Shown here: one piece after another, positions 44,456 to 56,295 of the stretch
How positions within the stretch are numbered: position 1 is the first letter of the stretch
Layout: each line of letters opens with the position of its first letter
NCBI RefSeq assembly: GCF_030272615.1
Contig: NC_081407.1
Span: forward strand, 148,117,744-148,181,743
Reading direction: 5' to 3'
Length of the DNA stretch: 64,000 nucleotides
DNA from: Cryptomeria japonica
Lineage: Eukaryota; Streptophyta; Pinopsida; Cupressales; Cupressaceae
The notes under the pieces: model-generated
What the model was told of the DNA's origin: nothing
Database searches by the model: none
Seen by the model: only the letters and a program-made list of their open reading frames with translations
Position numbers and translations under genes: made by a program

Positions 44456-44799
44456 TATTGGCAGTGGGCCAGTGTCCCTCGCGAGGATTCACGACATGGT
44501 TTAACAACCTCCGGTGCATTCTATAAGTCTCGTGGTTGTATCAGACATTGAAAGGTCGATCTTTTGGTGCAACGACAACCCTAGCTTGTAACAAGTGGAA
44601 TCAGAGCTTGGTCATAGGTTTGAATCACGTAGGCCATGGTGAGTGACATTGGGAGGGGGATTGTTGGTAGTGGGCCAGCATCCCTTGTGGGGATTCGCGA
44701 CATGGTTTAACAACCTTCTGTGGATTCTATAAGTCTAGTGGTTGTATCGGGCATTGAAAGGTTGATCTTTTGGTGAAACAACAACCCTAGCTTGTAACA
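44456..44799 (+). mobile_element. TRIM: miniature LTR retrotransposon, 344 bp
   Basis: Two direct repeats of 138 bp (44456-44593 and 44662-44799) start tattggcagtggg / tgttggtagtggg and both end cttgtaaca. The 68-bp interior begins with a primer-site-like tggaatcagagc (44596-44607) and ends with the purine tract gggagggggat (44651-44661). Flanks TCCAC (44451-44455) and GCCAC (44800-44804) form a 4/5-matching target duplication. It encodes nothing, so it depends on an autonomous element. The SIRE-A 3' LTR lacks it, which gives the empty site. Confidence 0.92.
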
Positions 44800-45143
44800 G
44801 CCACAAGTTTTGGTTTTGGTCATATACACCTTACCATGATACAAGTTCATCATCCAAACCGCAAATGACCAATCATCTTCAATCAATCAATCCAATCAAA
44901 ACAACTCTTCTTTACCGATTAAAGTCCTATTTCATAGACTTTAGTTCATTGCCAGTAAACCCTATCTTTCGGTAAACCAAATCACTTAGATGATAAAACA
45001 AGACATCAGGAACATCAGGAACATTAGTTGACATCAGATTCTAGCAGTGACAACACAAATAATTGATCATGTCATCTATTCATAGAATCTCAATCTCTTC
45101 ATCACAAATAGACTTTAATCCTTTACCATTGTAGTCATCCAAC

Positions 45144-46552
45144 TGATGAATAATGATGAACAACAGATACCCTTATTGGTACTGAGAGGGGGGGTGAATC
45201 AGTACAGACAAAAAATTTCTCAACAACTTGTCAAGTTAAAGCAATACCAACCGGTTGTCTTCATTACTGAACTTAACCATGGCAGTACCGGTTAAACACA
45301 GTAAGACTTCAGTCAACATAAACTGATAAGTCTGAACACTTCAAATACATTCAATAATTGATAACAACTTCACCAATAAACATATGCATGTGGTGTAACA
45401 GTAATACCATAACCTAATAACTCTACATGCATAATCACTCAAACAAAGAATCCTTAATCATCACATGAAAAATGCACAACACATGACACATAGATTTTTC
45501 ACGTGGAAACCCAAATGGAAAAAACCATTGTGGGGATGAATACCCATAAGCTTGTTTTTGAACTCTTTTGAAGCTCGCTTTGTTAGAAGCCTAGTCCAAT
45601 TAAAGACTTTACAATAAGGCTCTACTAGGAACCGATCCTATTAAAAATCACCCGGTTAAGGGATGACTATATACCCTGTTAAAGGTTACCTTGCTAGAGG
45701 ATTTAAAGAACTCAATAAAATTGACTCACCTAGTTAGAGGATTTACAGTAAGCCTGTTAAAGCTACCCGGTAAAGGGATTTTCCAACTGTTGAAATGGTT
45801 AGAATACAACAGGTAAAAACTCTAATATGATAACAACACTAAATGCCAAGGCAGATCCTTTTCAGTTCATCTACTTCTGCAATCACACTTTGCAGTTTTC
45901 TCTTACTGGTTTGGCAAGTATCTCATCACTTGGATACACACACAACATTTTCCAACAACTTACAATAACAAACATCATCGACCTTATAGACAACAATTAG
46001 GTCGGTAGCATAAACCCTAAACCCTAAGCATATTAGGTTAACAATACAGGCAGTCCAATTCTGACTATCCAAACACTTTTGCATAGAGCAATACAATCTC
46101 AAGTAGATCACAAGACAATCTGCATCGTTCATTCTTCACCACACATGGGAATCGATAACTCATCATGCTTTCTTCTCATACCGCCAAGAAGAATGTTCAT
46201 TCCCGAGGTAGACTTTTAATGAAGTCGATCTTCTCATGCAAGATTCTCAAGGAAATCCTTCACGTGCACAAAGCTGACGTGGCACATCGATCTCATCCTC
46301 ATCTCTTAGCTAACTCATCAAATAATGTCATCAGTTGCATCGCACAAGATGGATTGCCAAACCAGAAACCATAGAGTTGAGACTACCAACTAGTAGTCAT
46401 ACTTAGTGAAACCCCGACACCGGTTCACTACATTTCTTCATACCAGTTCACCAACTTCTTTCAATCTGCATACCGGTTCACTTACACTTATTGGCATCAA
46501 TGACAACATACATTATCATCATATCAACATGTCAGTTCATCATATGCCAACA
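45144..46552 (-). mobile_element. Solo LTR of another Sirevirus-like family
   Basis: A 1409-bp LTR from TGATGAATAATGATG to ATATGCCAACA, flanked by CCAAC (45139-45143 and 46553-46557). Its minus orientation is inferred from the gagagggggggtgaatcag motif near the left edge and the hairpin GTGGG/CCCAT at 45530-45547. There is no primer site or interior, so it is a product of LTR-LTR recombination. The frames at 45926 and 46165 lie within the LTR and are not genes. Confidence 0.92.
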
Positions 46553-46604
46553 CCAACTTCAACTGCATCACCTCATCTCTATCAGTTATGACAAAATGCC
46601 AACA

Positions 46605-46984
46605 TATTTTGCCTCACTATTCTTGTTAGAAGCAATCTTTCTTTGATTAGTAAGAGGAGGAAGTTTGAATCTCTCTTCAAAATCCCTTTCAAACTGCTCT
46701 ACATCAAAATCACCGCTGCCAACAACACTCTCCCCTATCAATGAGGCCGCCACATCAACTCTTCCTTTCTCAACTAGTGACCCTTCTACACACTTTTCTC
46801 CCACCACAACTAACTCCATAACTTTGGTGCTGAAATAATCAACACAGACTTCATCTATTTCCATCGGCAAAATTTCACATTCTTCTTCACAGAAGACTAC
46901 TTGACCTTTTACTTTTTTATATGTGGGATCATAATTTATAATGTCTACTTCTTCAATCCTCAACTTATTTTTCTCCCTTTTCAC
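46605..46984 (-). pseudogene. Captured reading frame in TORK-X, upstream half
   Basis: The frame starts MKREKNKLRIEEVDI and runs through an acidic segment (FCEEECEILPMEIDEVCVDY) and GDFDVEQFERDFEERFKLPP to the SIRE-A insertion, continuing at 4598-4150. It directly follows a Copia pre-integrase remnant (KWALVIARDSKIGTLYVEM) that should lead into the integrase zinc domain but instead changes to this unrelated sequence. I do not recognise the protein. It may be host sequence picked up by TORK-X, or a host gene into which TORK-X recombined. Confidence 0.5.
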
Positions 46985-47290
46985 TTTACTATAACATTTC
47001 TACATACAAGGTACCTATTTTGCTATCCCGAGCAATCACTAAGGCCCATTTTTTAACTTTCCACCTTTTGGATTCAAAACTGATTTCACATCCATGAGAA
47101 CCCAAACAACCAACTATTTCCATTTTTCAATTTTAATGAAATATCCCCTTTTCCAATAACATCATAAGATCTATTGTTAGCAATAAAAACCTTACCGAAG
47201 TCACCCTTTTGTATATTTCTGAAATACTCCTTGCACAGAGTGACATGAAATGATGCTCCTGAATCAAGCACCCACATATCAGTTGCATTT
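46985..47290 (-). pseudogene. TORK-X protease and pre-integrase remnant
   Basis: The protease motif WVLDSGASFHVT is intact, followed by GDFGKVFIANNRSYDVIGKG, then stops and a deletion. Pre-integrase residues (WKVKKWALVIARDSKIGTLY) end near 46985. The sequence differs clearly from the SIRE proteases (DSGCSHHM) and resembles the Tork/Tnt1 type of Copia. Confidence 0.82.
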
Positions 47291-47329
47291 CTTCTTCAAT
47301 TAAGATAAGAACACCTGCATCTTCTTGAC

Positions 47330-48125
47330 ATGCTACATTGGCTTCCTCTTCTTTTGTCTAATCTATTGTTTTCTTATAGTTCCAACAACTATTTTTGATG
47401 TGGCCTTGCTTGCCACAATACAAACAACCACCATCTCTTCCTCTAGATTTCAATCTTCCTCATGATTTTTCACAATCCCTTGGACTCTTTTCTCCTTCTT
47501 TTGATCTACCCCTATCATCTACAATCAAAGCATTACCTGAACTTGGAGTCTCACTTGCACTCTTCCTTTGCATTTCCTCACTTAAAATTATACCAATAAC
47601 ATCATCAAATTTTAAAGTATTTGAACCAAAAGAGTTACTAACTGTCATAACAAAGCTATCCCAACTTTCTGGCAAAGAGGACAAAATTGATAGAGCCCGA
47701 ACTTCTTCATCAAAATTTATTTTAACAAAATCTAATTGACTGGTAACCATATTAAACTTATTCAAATGTTTTGCAACAGAACCTCCTTCAACCATTTTCA
47801 TATTAAATAACCGCTTAATTAAAAATACCTTATTTGATGCTAAAGGTTTTTCATACAACTTATCCAAAAGACTCACCAAATTAGTGGTTGTTGTTTCTTT
47901 AGATATGTTAAATGACATAAACGGAGATAAGGACAACTGAATTGCTCCTAATGCTTTCCTGTCCAGAATATCCAAATCATCATCTAACATAGATGTTGGT
48001 TTCTTGGCTTTACCTTGTAATGGTCACCACAAATCTTTCTGGTACAAGAAATCCCCCATCTGCATTTTCCAAAATGCATAATTCTGACCATTAAACTTTT
48101 TGACCTTTCCTTCTTCAGACTCCAT
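47330..48125 (-). pseudogene. TORK-X gag
   Basis: The start is ATG at 48125 (MESEEGKVKKFNGQNYAFWK), followed by one stop near 48025 (TGA after a Trp codon). The open frame 47990-47460 has the Tork-type core (DLDILDRKALGAIQLSLS, LDKLYEKPLASNKVFLIKRL, ILSSLPESWDSFVMTV). After a further stop at 47460 the same product ends in an intact CCHC knuckle (CLYCGKQGHIKNSC, near 47400). Gag core and knuckle place this in a lineage distinct from the SIRE elements. Confidence 0.87.
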
Positions 48126-48167
48126 TGCTCCCACTCAAACTCGAATCTCTCCTACTGAAAACAACCA

Positions 48168-48683
48168 ACTCTGATACCAATTGTTAAAATTAATAACAAA
48201 AACAAAGATTCAAAAATCATAAACAAGACATAAAACAATAGATTTACAGTGGTTCACCAAATGGCTACATCCACTCTTCAAGAAGGGCAATATATTCTTC
48301 ATCAATGATTTCTTAGATACATCACAAGCAACAATAGTATGCTTATATAAATAATTACAATATCTGGAATGTGAAGGGCCAAAATTTTATGCGACTATCA
48401 GGTTTCACATTCAACAGAAATGGAAAATTTGTCTGGTCACTTTATGATTGAGCATGTAATATAAATGATTATATTATGAAAGATTACAAGAATACATGCT
48501 TTCAATATAATTTAGAGAAAGGAAAACTTCAGAGTATTTGAAAAGCATTTTTATTGCATCAATCATTTTTTCAAATAGTGCAAAGTGGAAAATCTCTTAT
48601 CACAAGTAAAGTTCCTACCAAAGAATTAGGATGGTTTTGTTTGTGTTTTTATTTTTTTTCTATGTCTATTTGTGTGTCATATA
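48168..48683 (-). repeat. TORK-X primer site and 5' LTR (right edge not determined)
   Basis: Minus-strand TGGTATCAGAGT at 48168-48179 is a tRNA-Met-type primer site with one change. The LTR starts TGTTAAAATTAATAAC at 48182. Its right edge was not found before SIRE-C begins at 48684. No matching 3' LTR is visible at the left of the window. Confidence 0.65.
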
Positions 48684-49338
48684 TGTTAGACAGTTCAAAT
48701 AACTGGAAGACAACTAGGATGGGGGGGGTGGGGGGGTGAATCAGTTGTCACAAATTATCAGAACATTAAGCAATTAAAAATTTAATACCAGAACCTAAAA
48801 CATTATACCAGAATGCTTAAACCAAATAGCAGAATAGCAGTTAAACCAATTAAGCATGAACAATAATCATAGAATAAATACCATCCACATGACACCAATA
48901 TTTATACGTGGAAAACCCGATAAGGGGAAAAACCACGGTGGGAAGCCTACCCACAATCAGATAATACTTCTATAGTAAGTATGTGAATTACAATTGAGGG
49001 GCATGCACTTGCAGGAAGGCCAACAACCTAGAGCGCACTACTCATCACAAAAGGAGTCTCACTGACTACATAGAAATTTGCTCATCACAAAAGGAGTCTC
49101 ACTAACTATATAGAAATCTAGACTATAATCTGGAAGAAGTGGTGAACTGCAAAGATAACATCTCCTATGCCTAAGTACAGTTTTGGTTAAGCTCAATACC
49201 GAAGGACTAAATCCTCTTACCTAAACCCAATTCGATCTCCAATGATCGACCAAATCCTCTGCTTGAATGATATTACATTATTTGCACATTACATATCCAT
49301 ATCCCATACCATGATGATCTACAATGAGATCTTACATC

Positions 49339-50575
49339 TGTTAGGATAACTGGTGAACAACTGAGAGCGGGGGATGAATCGGTTGTTAACAAATTATATC
49401 ATTTAATCCACTTAATAAACTTTAACCAGATTAAGTACTGGTAAAGCAAAAATAGATACCGGTAAACAATGCAACTTAACAATTAAACAGATAATCAATG
49501 CAAAGCAACCATACCACATAACACCATGATTTGTATGTGGAAAACCTAGAAAGGGAAAAACCATGGTGGGAAGCCTACCCATAGTCAGATGATAATTTTG
49601 TAGAAAGTATGTGTTACAATGAGGGGCCTACACATGTAGGAAGGCACACTACCTAGAGCATACTGCTCATTACAAAAGTGTCTCACTGACTACAGAGAGG
49701 CTACAACCATCTCAAGGTAAATGGACAACAATCTAATAGAGCGAACTGTTAGAGATAGCATCTACCATGCCTAATTACACTCCCAGTTAAGCTCAATACC
49801 GAAGGTCTTTGACCTCTTCCTTAATCCCAATTCAATCACCTATGATCGGCCAAATCTCCTTCGCATATGATATTACATTCCATGACCACGAACACTTATT
49901 ACAATGAGATCTTACATCATTTTATATCAACCCTAAGGCCTAAACCAATTAGGTCGGCCACCTAAAAGATATTACAATAAGATCATTACATAAATCCATA
50001 TTACAATGATATGCCATGTTGGCTTAAGACCAAAACAAAAATAAAAAATCTATAAATCATCCCGAAACATCCTAGTAATGTGTAGAGAACATGTTAACAT
50101 GATACCAGTCCATAACCTAGATAGGCACTGGACCTATTCTGGGTCCACCATGCCAAAAAAATGTCTTCAAGCAGTTGAAGCACTATTAAAGAACATCTCA
50201 GCATCCTAAAATCCATCTAGAAGCTGCACCAACACCAATTATGCATCCTGTCAAGATTCCTCAGTGAAAGCTCTGTTGGTAGAGCCTTAAACCAATGTCG
50301 GTAAGGGTTTACCAAAGTGTATGATAGCATCTGATTACCAAGTCAATACCAATTGACCAAAGCATTCTCAAGGAACATGTGACACATGAAATCAAACATA
50401 CGTCACTGATCTAAACATGCCGGAAGTATCCAATAGATAGTCTCTTCTGTCGGTAACACTAGATCTTCTACCGATACTAAAACCAGTCTGTCGGTAACCA
50501 ACCATAATAGTTAATATTGACATCAATGACAAAACATCAATGAAACACATAATCGATTCATCCATAATGCCAACA
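49339..50575 (-). repeat. SIRE-D 3' LTR
   Basis: A 1237-bp LTR matching 55075-56295. Hairpin GTGGG/CCCAT is at 49566-49582. Confidence 0.95.
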
Positions 50576-50840
50576 ATCTCCCCCTTTGGTATTGATGGCA
50601 ATACTAGATGTGAAAGACATCTAAGTACCAAGAAATGCCAAACAAGTCTCCCCTTGTGAAGACAACCAACAATCTCCTATATATCAATAACTCTCCCCCT
50701 GTGAATGATATCTCTAAATTTATTTTTCACATCACTATCACTCCCCTTTTGACATCAATGCCAGAAATCTGACAAAAATATCAAAGCAAGAATATAAACC
50801 TCTGTATCTGAAAGCTAACTACTCCCTCTGAGTAGTAGCA
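50576..50840 (-). promoter_or_regulatory. SIRE-D multiple polypurine tracts
   Basis: Minus-strand purine tracts lie at 50576-50590, near 50647, 50693, 50741 and 50820. Confidence 0.8.
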
Positions 50841-50910
50841 CCACTCATCAATACTTGAATGAATAATATCTTTGATAATGCATGCCAGACTGATGACAAA
50901 CTGCATCAAT

Positions 50911-52503
50911 CAAGTCTCTATCGGAGGGGCAAAAACCCCTAACCTATCTCTCAAATACTCAAATGATTCCTAAGACAGCAGTTTAGTGAATATGTCTGCA
51001 ATCTGTTCTTTAGTGATCACATAAACCAATCCAACTTCCTTTCCTTCTACCCTATCCTTCAGAAAGTTATACTTTATTGATATATGCTTAGTCTTAGAGT
51101 GAAATACTGGATTCTTAGACATTTCAATAGTTGCAAAGTTATCACAATAGATATCGGTTCACTACAAGTTACCCTGATATCCTCCAACATTTTCTTCATC
51201 GACAAGACTTGAGTGCAATTAGTTGCTAATACAACATACTTAGCTTCTGCAGTAGATAAAAAAATGCATGACTATTTTTTGTTGATCCATGAAACCATAT
51301 TTAGAATACCATAAACCATAAACCATATTTTGTTGTTCCTTGCAAATACCGGAATATCCTTTTTATTTCACATTCATCATTTTCTTTAGGATTACTTTGA
51401 TATCTTGAAACAATACTTACTGCATTCATAATATCCAGTCTAGTCTGAGTCAAATATAACAAACCACCAATCATAGACTTATACCTTGTTAGATTTACCG
51501 GTGTAGAAGTATCCTTGAGAAATAACTTTTCACTTGTCACCATAGGAGTACTTATCGATTTGGAATTATCCATACCAAACTTCTTCAACAATTCCTTCAA
51601 ATACTTATTTTGATAGATAAAAATGCCTTTGTTAGTTTGAGCAATCTGCAAACCTAAGAAAAATCTCATCTCACCAATCATGGACATTTCAAATTCATTC
51701 TTCATATTGTTAGAAAATTCCATGCACAATTTATCTTCTCCTCCAAAAATGATATCATTGACAAATACTTCAATAATCAGAATATCATTATCAGTGTTCT
51801 TATAATATAAATTACTATCAGCATTGCCTTTAGTAAAACTAAGCTTCAAAAGATATTTATCCAACCTTGCATACCAAGCTCTAGGAGCTTGTTTCAATCC
51901 ATATAAAGATTTCTTCAACCTGCAAACCATATCTTTATCATCTGTCAGTGAAAATCCATCAGGTTGCTCAATGTATACTTCTTCCTCAAGTTCACCATTC
52001 AAAAATGCACATTTAACATCCATTTGATAAACCTTATAGTTCTTATAAGCTGAATAGGCAAGAAATAGTCTAACGGCTTCAATTCTAGCTACAGGTTCAA
52101 ATGTTTCACCATAATCAATTCCTTCCATTTGAGAATATCCTTTACAAACCAATCTTGCCTTGTTTCTTACAACTTGACCATCCCCATTCAGTTTATTCCT
52201 AAAAACCCATTTAGTTCCAATAACATTCTTATTTTTAGGCCAGGGAACTAAAGTCCAAGTTTCATTCTTCTCTATTTGATCTAATTCATCTTCCATAGCT
52301 TTTAACCAATGTTTATCCTTACAAGCTTCAATAACAGTTGTCAGATCAACTTGAGAAATAAGACATACCTCTTCATTTGCCAATCTTGTTCTTGTCATAA
52401 CTCCCTTGTTCCTATCTCCAATGCTTTGATCTTTAGAATGATTTAATCTTGCATATCTTGGTGTCTTCTGAACTTTAGGTTCACTGCTCTGATCATCAGT
52501 CAC
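50911..52503 (-). pseudogene. SIRE-D reverse transcriptase and RNase H
   Basis: The open frame 52503-51301 holds [61 protein letters not shown] and the active site [12 protein letters not shown], in which the first Asp is replaced by Asn. After [12 protein letters not shown] an internal deletion removes the TDADW segment of RNase H. Sequence resumes at the motif before SWINKK and runs to FTKLLS and a stop at 50911. Both the Asn change and the deletion make it inactive. It follows integrase and a poorly conserved linker at 52504-52629. Confidence 0.92.
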
Positions 52504-52629
52504 AGTTGAATTTTTTTATTGTGTCAGTGTAGCTGTCTTAGTTTCTTGTACCAGTTGAGGCATTGTCGGTTCAGTTATGATCATTTCCACTGTTGGTTCC
52601 CTATCATATGATATAGATTGATTTTTGTA

Positions 52630-53583
52630 CTACTCATCCACTTTCACATTAGCACTCTCCACAATTTTTTGCAATCTTTTGTTATAACATATATATGCTT
52701 TTCTTTGAATTGAATAACCAAGAAATATCCCTTCATCACATCTAGGATCAAACTTTCCAATTGAATCATCTCTTTTGATATAGCATTTACTTCCAAAAAT
52801 TCTAAAATATTTAACAATAGGTGTATGTCCAAACCATAATTCATAAGGGGTCTTATCGGTTTCACCTTTGATGTAAAATTTGTTGAATGTGTAGATTGTT
52901 GTACTCATTGCTTCTCTCCAATAGATATGAGGCAATTTGGCTTCCATCATCATAGATCTTGCTGCATTCAAAATGGTTCTATTCTTTCTTTCCACTACTC
53001 TGTTCTGTTGAGGAGTTTGAGGTGCAGATAACTGTCTCCTAATTCCATTTGTCTCACAGTAATTGTTAAATTCATGAGAAGTGAACTCACTGCCATGATC
53101 TGATCTTAGACATTTGATTTTCAATCTAGTTTCTGTTTCAACCTTTAATTTAAATATGTTTAATTTCTCGAAGGCTTCAGACTTCTACTTAAGAAAATTC
53201 ACCCACATCATCCTAGAATAGTCATGAATAATCAGCATGAAATACCTATCACCTTGAAAGCTTCTAGTCCTTGCTGGACCACATAAGTCTGTGTGAATCA
53301 AATCAAGGACATCATTAGATTTATCATGTATTCTCTTAAAAGAACTTCTAACTTGCTTTCCCAATTGACATTCCTTACATACTGGATTATGAGGCTTCAT
53401 AATCTTAGGTATATCTCTAACTTCCTTATTTGAACTGATCTTAACAATACAATCAAAATTAACATGACACAACCTCTTATGCCATAACCAACTCTCATCA
53501 ATATGAGCAATCAAACATGTCTTATTACCAGTGTTCAAGTGAAAGATATTACCTCCAGTCTGAATACCAGTTGCAATCTCCAA
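52630..53583 (-). pseudogene. SIRE-D integrase
   Basis: The zinc domain is intact (WLWHKRLCHVN, CKECQLGK), then DLCGPARTRSFQGDRYFM. The catalytic core has LIIHDYSRMMWV, where the family has IDDYS. The later RSDHGSEF and QQNRVVERKNRT keep their Asp and Glu. A stop near 53185 interrupts the frame before MKIKCLRSD. The C-terminal region (PYELWFG, YFRIFGSKCYIKRDD, DEGIFLGYS) is complete. Confidence 0.9.
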
Positions 53584-53639
53584 ACCAGTCTTGTTAATGA
53601 TTTCGCATTTTCTATCTTTAAACTAAAGTTGGAAACCCT

Positions 53640-53951
53640 TGTCCACCAATTGACCAACACTCAAAAGATTATACTTTAAACCTTCTACATAATAGACATT
53701 ATCAGTGTTATGCTTTCCATCCAAAGAAATAATACCTTACCTCTGATCATACATGCTTTGTCATCTCCAAATCTGAATTGACAGCCATTGTATTCTTGCA
53801 GGGACAAAAAATTCCCTTTATCTCTAGTCATATGATGTGAGCATCCACTATCAATTACCCATTCATCCTTATCTTCAACTTTTTTTGCCAAGGCCTTTTC
53901 TTCACTTTTGATAGCCGATTCTGATTCATCTTCCTTTAAAGCATAGAACAC
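53640..53951 (-). pseudogene. SIRE-D protease
   Basis: An Asp-protease motif WVIDSGCSHHMTRDKGNF is intact near residue 35 of this frame, then FGDDKACMIRGK. A frameshift near 53735 moves the rest (LDGKHNTDNVYYVEG) into another frame before a stop near 53625. It is continuous with gag upstream. Confidence 0.87.
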
Positions 53952-54041
53952 CCATTCCTTACCATTGTCGGATCCACTAGTAGAGTCTTTTGTCGGTTCA
54001 TCTCCAGAGTCATTAGTTACTCCTTCCTCATCAGCTATGTA

Positions 54042-55016
54042 TCATTGTTTACTTTTCTTGAATCTATATCTTTTTTGTTTAGGCTTAAATAATTTCTTAA
54101 CCCTTTCCTCAAATCTTGCATTCCTTTCAATACATCTAGATGCAAAATGACCAATCTTATTACATAAAAAACATTTAAAAGGTTCTTTTCCTTCATACTT
54201 ACTTCCTATTGGACCTTTAGGTACTCTTCTAGAAAACAAGGCTTCAAGTTGCTCAAATTCTTCATCTTCTTTCCTCATGTCTTCGAGTTCTTTTGCATAT
54301 AAGACTTTCCAATCACTTTTTCTGGTAGATGATGACGACGATGCATGAAAAGATGGTTTAGACTTTACAGCTCCAAAAGATCCAAATTCTTCAAGCTCAA
54401 AAGAAGATAATTTCTTTATCAGAATGTCTCTGTTGATTGAAGAGTTTGACATTGTTCTCAACTCATTAATTGCAATTTCCTTCATCTTGTAAGACGGTCA
54501 AAGGGCTCTCAAGACTTTGGAAACTATTTCATCTTCACTCAAAAAACCTCCACAACATTGAATTCCCATAACAATCTAATTTACTCTTTCCATAAACACA
54601 ACAATTTTTTCATTATCTTCCATCTTCAAGTTTTAATATCTTACCCAGTAACCATCAAGTTTAGAAATTTTGACAGGAGGATCACCTTCATTCAGAGTTT
54701 GCAATTTATCCCACATAATCTTTGCCGATGATTTATCATTCAATCCCACGACCTGTTGATCAGTAATTGCACACAAGAGGGCTTCTCTAGCTCTGCAATC
54801 ATTTTTAATATTCTTATCCATGTCTATAGGAGCAGGATTTCTAGATGTCGGATCATAAGGTGTATATCCCTTCTCAGCGATCTCCCAAATATCCTTTCCA
54901 AGACATCTAAGATGAGTCTCCATTCAAATTTTCCATATCCCATAACTTGTTCCATTAAGCTTAGGGATTTATCTTCTAAAAATAGTTGTCGGTGGATTAG
55001 AAGTGTTAACTACCAT
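54042..55016 (-). pseudogene. SIRE-D gag
   Basis: The probable start is the ATG at 55016 (MVVNTSNPPTTIFRR). A stop follows within 20 codons, then METHLRCLGKDIWEIAEKG and the gag core with stops near 54635 and 54500. From 54485 the frame is open: AINELRTMSNSS, KLSSFELEEFG, a charged segment and an intact CCHC knuckle (CFLCNKIGHFASRC). It ends at 54042, just before the linker to protease. Confidence 0.9.
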
Positions 55017-55060
55017 AGGATCTACCTCAAGTGGTTAAGATTCTGCAAAAGAGGACCAAA

Positions 55061-55072
55061 GCTCTGATACTA
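55061..55072 (-). promoter_or_regulatory. SIRE-D primer binding site
   Basis: Minus-strand TAGTATCAGAGC, one mismatch to the usual TGGTATCAGAGC. Confidence 0.88.
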
Positions 55073-55074
55073 AT

Positions 55075-56295
55075 TGTTAGGATAACTGGTGAACAACTAA
55101 GAGAGGGGGGGGGTGAATCAGTTGTTAACAAATTATATCATTTAATCCACTTAATAACCTTTAACCAAATTAAGTATCGGTAAAATAGAAACAGATATCG
55201 GTAAACAATGCAACTTAACAATTAAACAGATAATCAATGCAAAGCAACCATACCACATAATACCATGATTTGTACGTGGAAAACCTGAAAAGGGAAAAAA
55301 CACGGTGGGAAGCCTACCCACAGTCAGATGATACTTTTGCAGAAAGTATGTGTTACAATGAGGGGCCTGTACATGTAGGAAGGCACACTTCCTAGAGTGT
55401 ACTGCTCATTGTAAAAGAGTCTCATTGACTACAGAGAGGCTACAACTATCTCAAGATAAATGGACAACAATCCAATAGAGTGAACTGTCAGAGATAGCAT
55501 CTACCATGCCTAATTACACTCCCAGTTAAGCTCAATACTGGAGGCCTTTGACCTCTGATCAACCAAATCTCCTGTGATCGACCAAATCTCCTTCGCATAT
55601 GATATTACATTTCATGACCATGAACACTTATTACAATGAGATCTTACATCATTTTATATCAACCCTAAGGCCTAAACCAATTAGGTCAGCCACCTAAAAG
55701 ATATTACAATAAGATCATTACATAAATCCATATTACAATGATATGCCATGTCGTCTTAAGACCAAAACAACAATTAAAAATCCATAAATCATCCTAAAAC
55801 ATCTTAGTAATGTGTAGAGAACAAGTTAACATGATACCGGTCCATAACCTAGATAGGCACTGGACCTATTCTGGGTCCACCATGCCAAAGCAACGTCTTC
55901 AAGAAGTTGAAAAATGATCAAAGAACATCTTCAGCATCCAGAAATCCATCTAGAAGCTGCACCAACACCAATTATGCATCCTATCAAGATTCCTCAGTGA
56001 AAGCTCTGCCAATAGAGCCTTAAACCAATGCCGATAAGGGTTTACCAAAGTGTATGATAGAATCCAATTACCAAGTCAATATCAACTGACCAAAGCATGC
56101 TCAAGGAACATGTGACACATGAAATCAAACCTACTTCACTGATCCAAACATGTCGAAAGTGTCCAACAGATAGTCTCTTATGTCGGTAACACTAGATCTT
56201 CTACCAGTAACCAAAATCTGTCTACTAGTAACCAACCATAACAACTAGTGTTGACATCAATGCAACACATAATCAATTCATCCATAATGCCAACA
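55075..56295 (-). repeat. SIRE-D 5' LTR
   Basis: A 1221-bp LTR ending GCCAACA next to ACATC. Hairpin arms lie at 55305-55321. Confidence 0.95.

Larger units (their letters stand above)
4604..46604 (-). mobile_element. SIRE-A: Sirevirus-like Copia element, heavily nested
   Basis: The two LTRs start TGTTAATCCTATGAGG at 4604 and 43126. The target duplication TATTT is at 4599-4603 and 46605-46609, and the primer site for initiator-Met tRNA is at 43112-43123. Insertions are NA-1 (6196-13514), DNA-T (about 16101-34208), SIRE-B (35251-42017), a TRIM (44456-44799) and a solo LTR (45144-46552). Subtracting them leaves about 8.0 kb, typical for this group. LTR lengths then agree to about 2 bp (1714 and 1716). 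Coding order from right to left is gag, protease, integrase, RT, RNase H. Every domain is interrupted or mutated. Sirevirus assignment rests on RT motifs and the repeated CTCCCCCTTTG polypurine tracts. Confidence 0.93.
43126..46604 (-). repeat. SIRE-A 5' LTR, interrupted by a TRIM and a solo LTR
   Basis: A 3479-base span. Removing the TRIM with one duplication (349) and the solo LTR with one duplication (1414) leaves about 1716 bp, matching the 3' LTR (1714). Hairpin arms GTGGG/CCCAC lie at 43572-43589. Confidence 0.93.
49339..56295 (-). mobile_element. SIRE-D: complete Sirevirus-like Copia element, inactive
   Basis: LTRs lie at 49339-50575 (1237 bp) and 55075-56295 (1221 bp), TGTTAGGATAACTGG to GCCAACA. 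The exact target duplication ACATC is at 49334-49338 and 56296-56300. The primer site TAGTATCAGAGC (55061-55072) has one change. Polypurine tracts run from 50576. Gag, protease, integrase and RT are almost complete on the minus strand, with scattered stops. It sits inside the SIRE-C 3' LTR. Confidence 0.96.
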
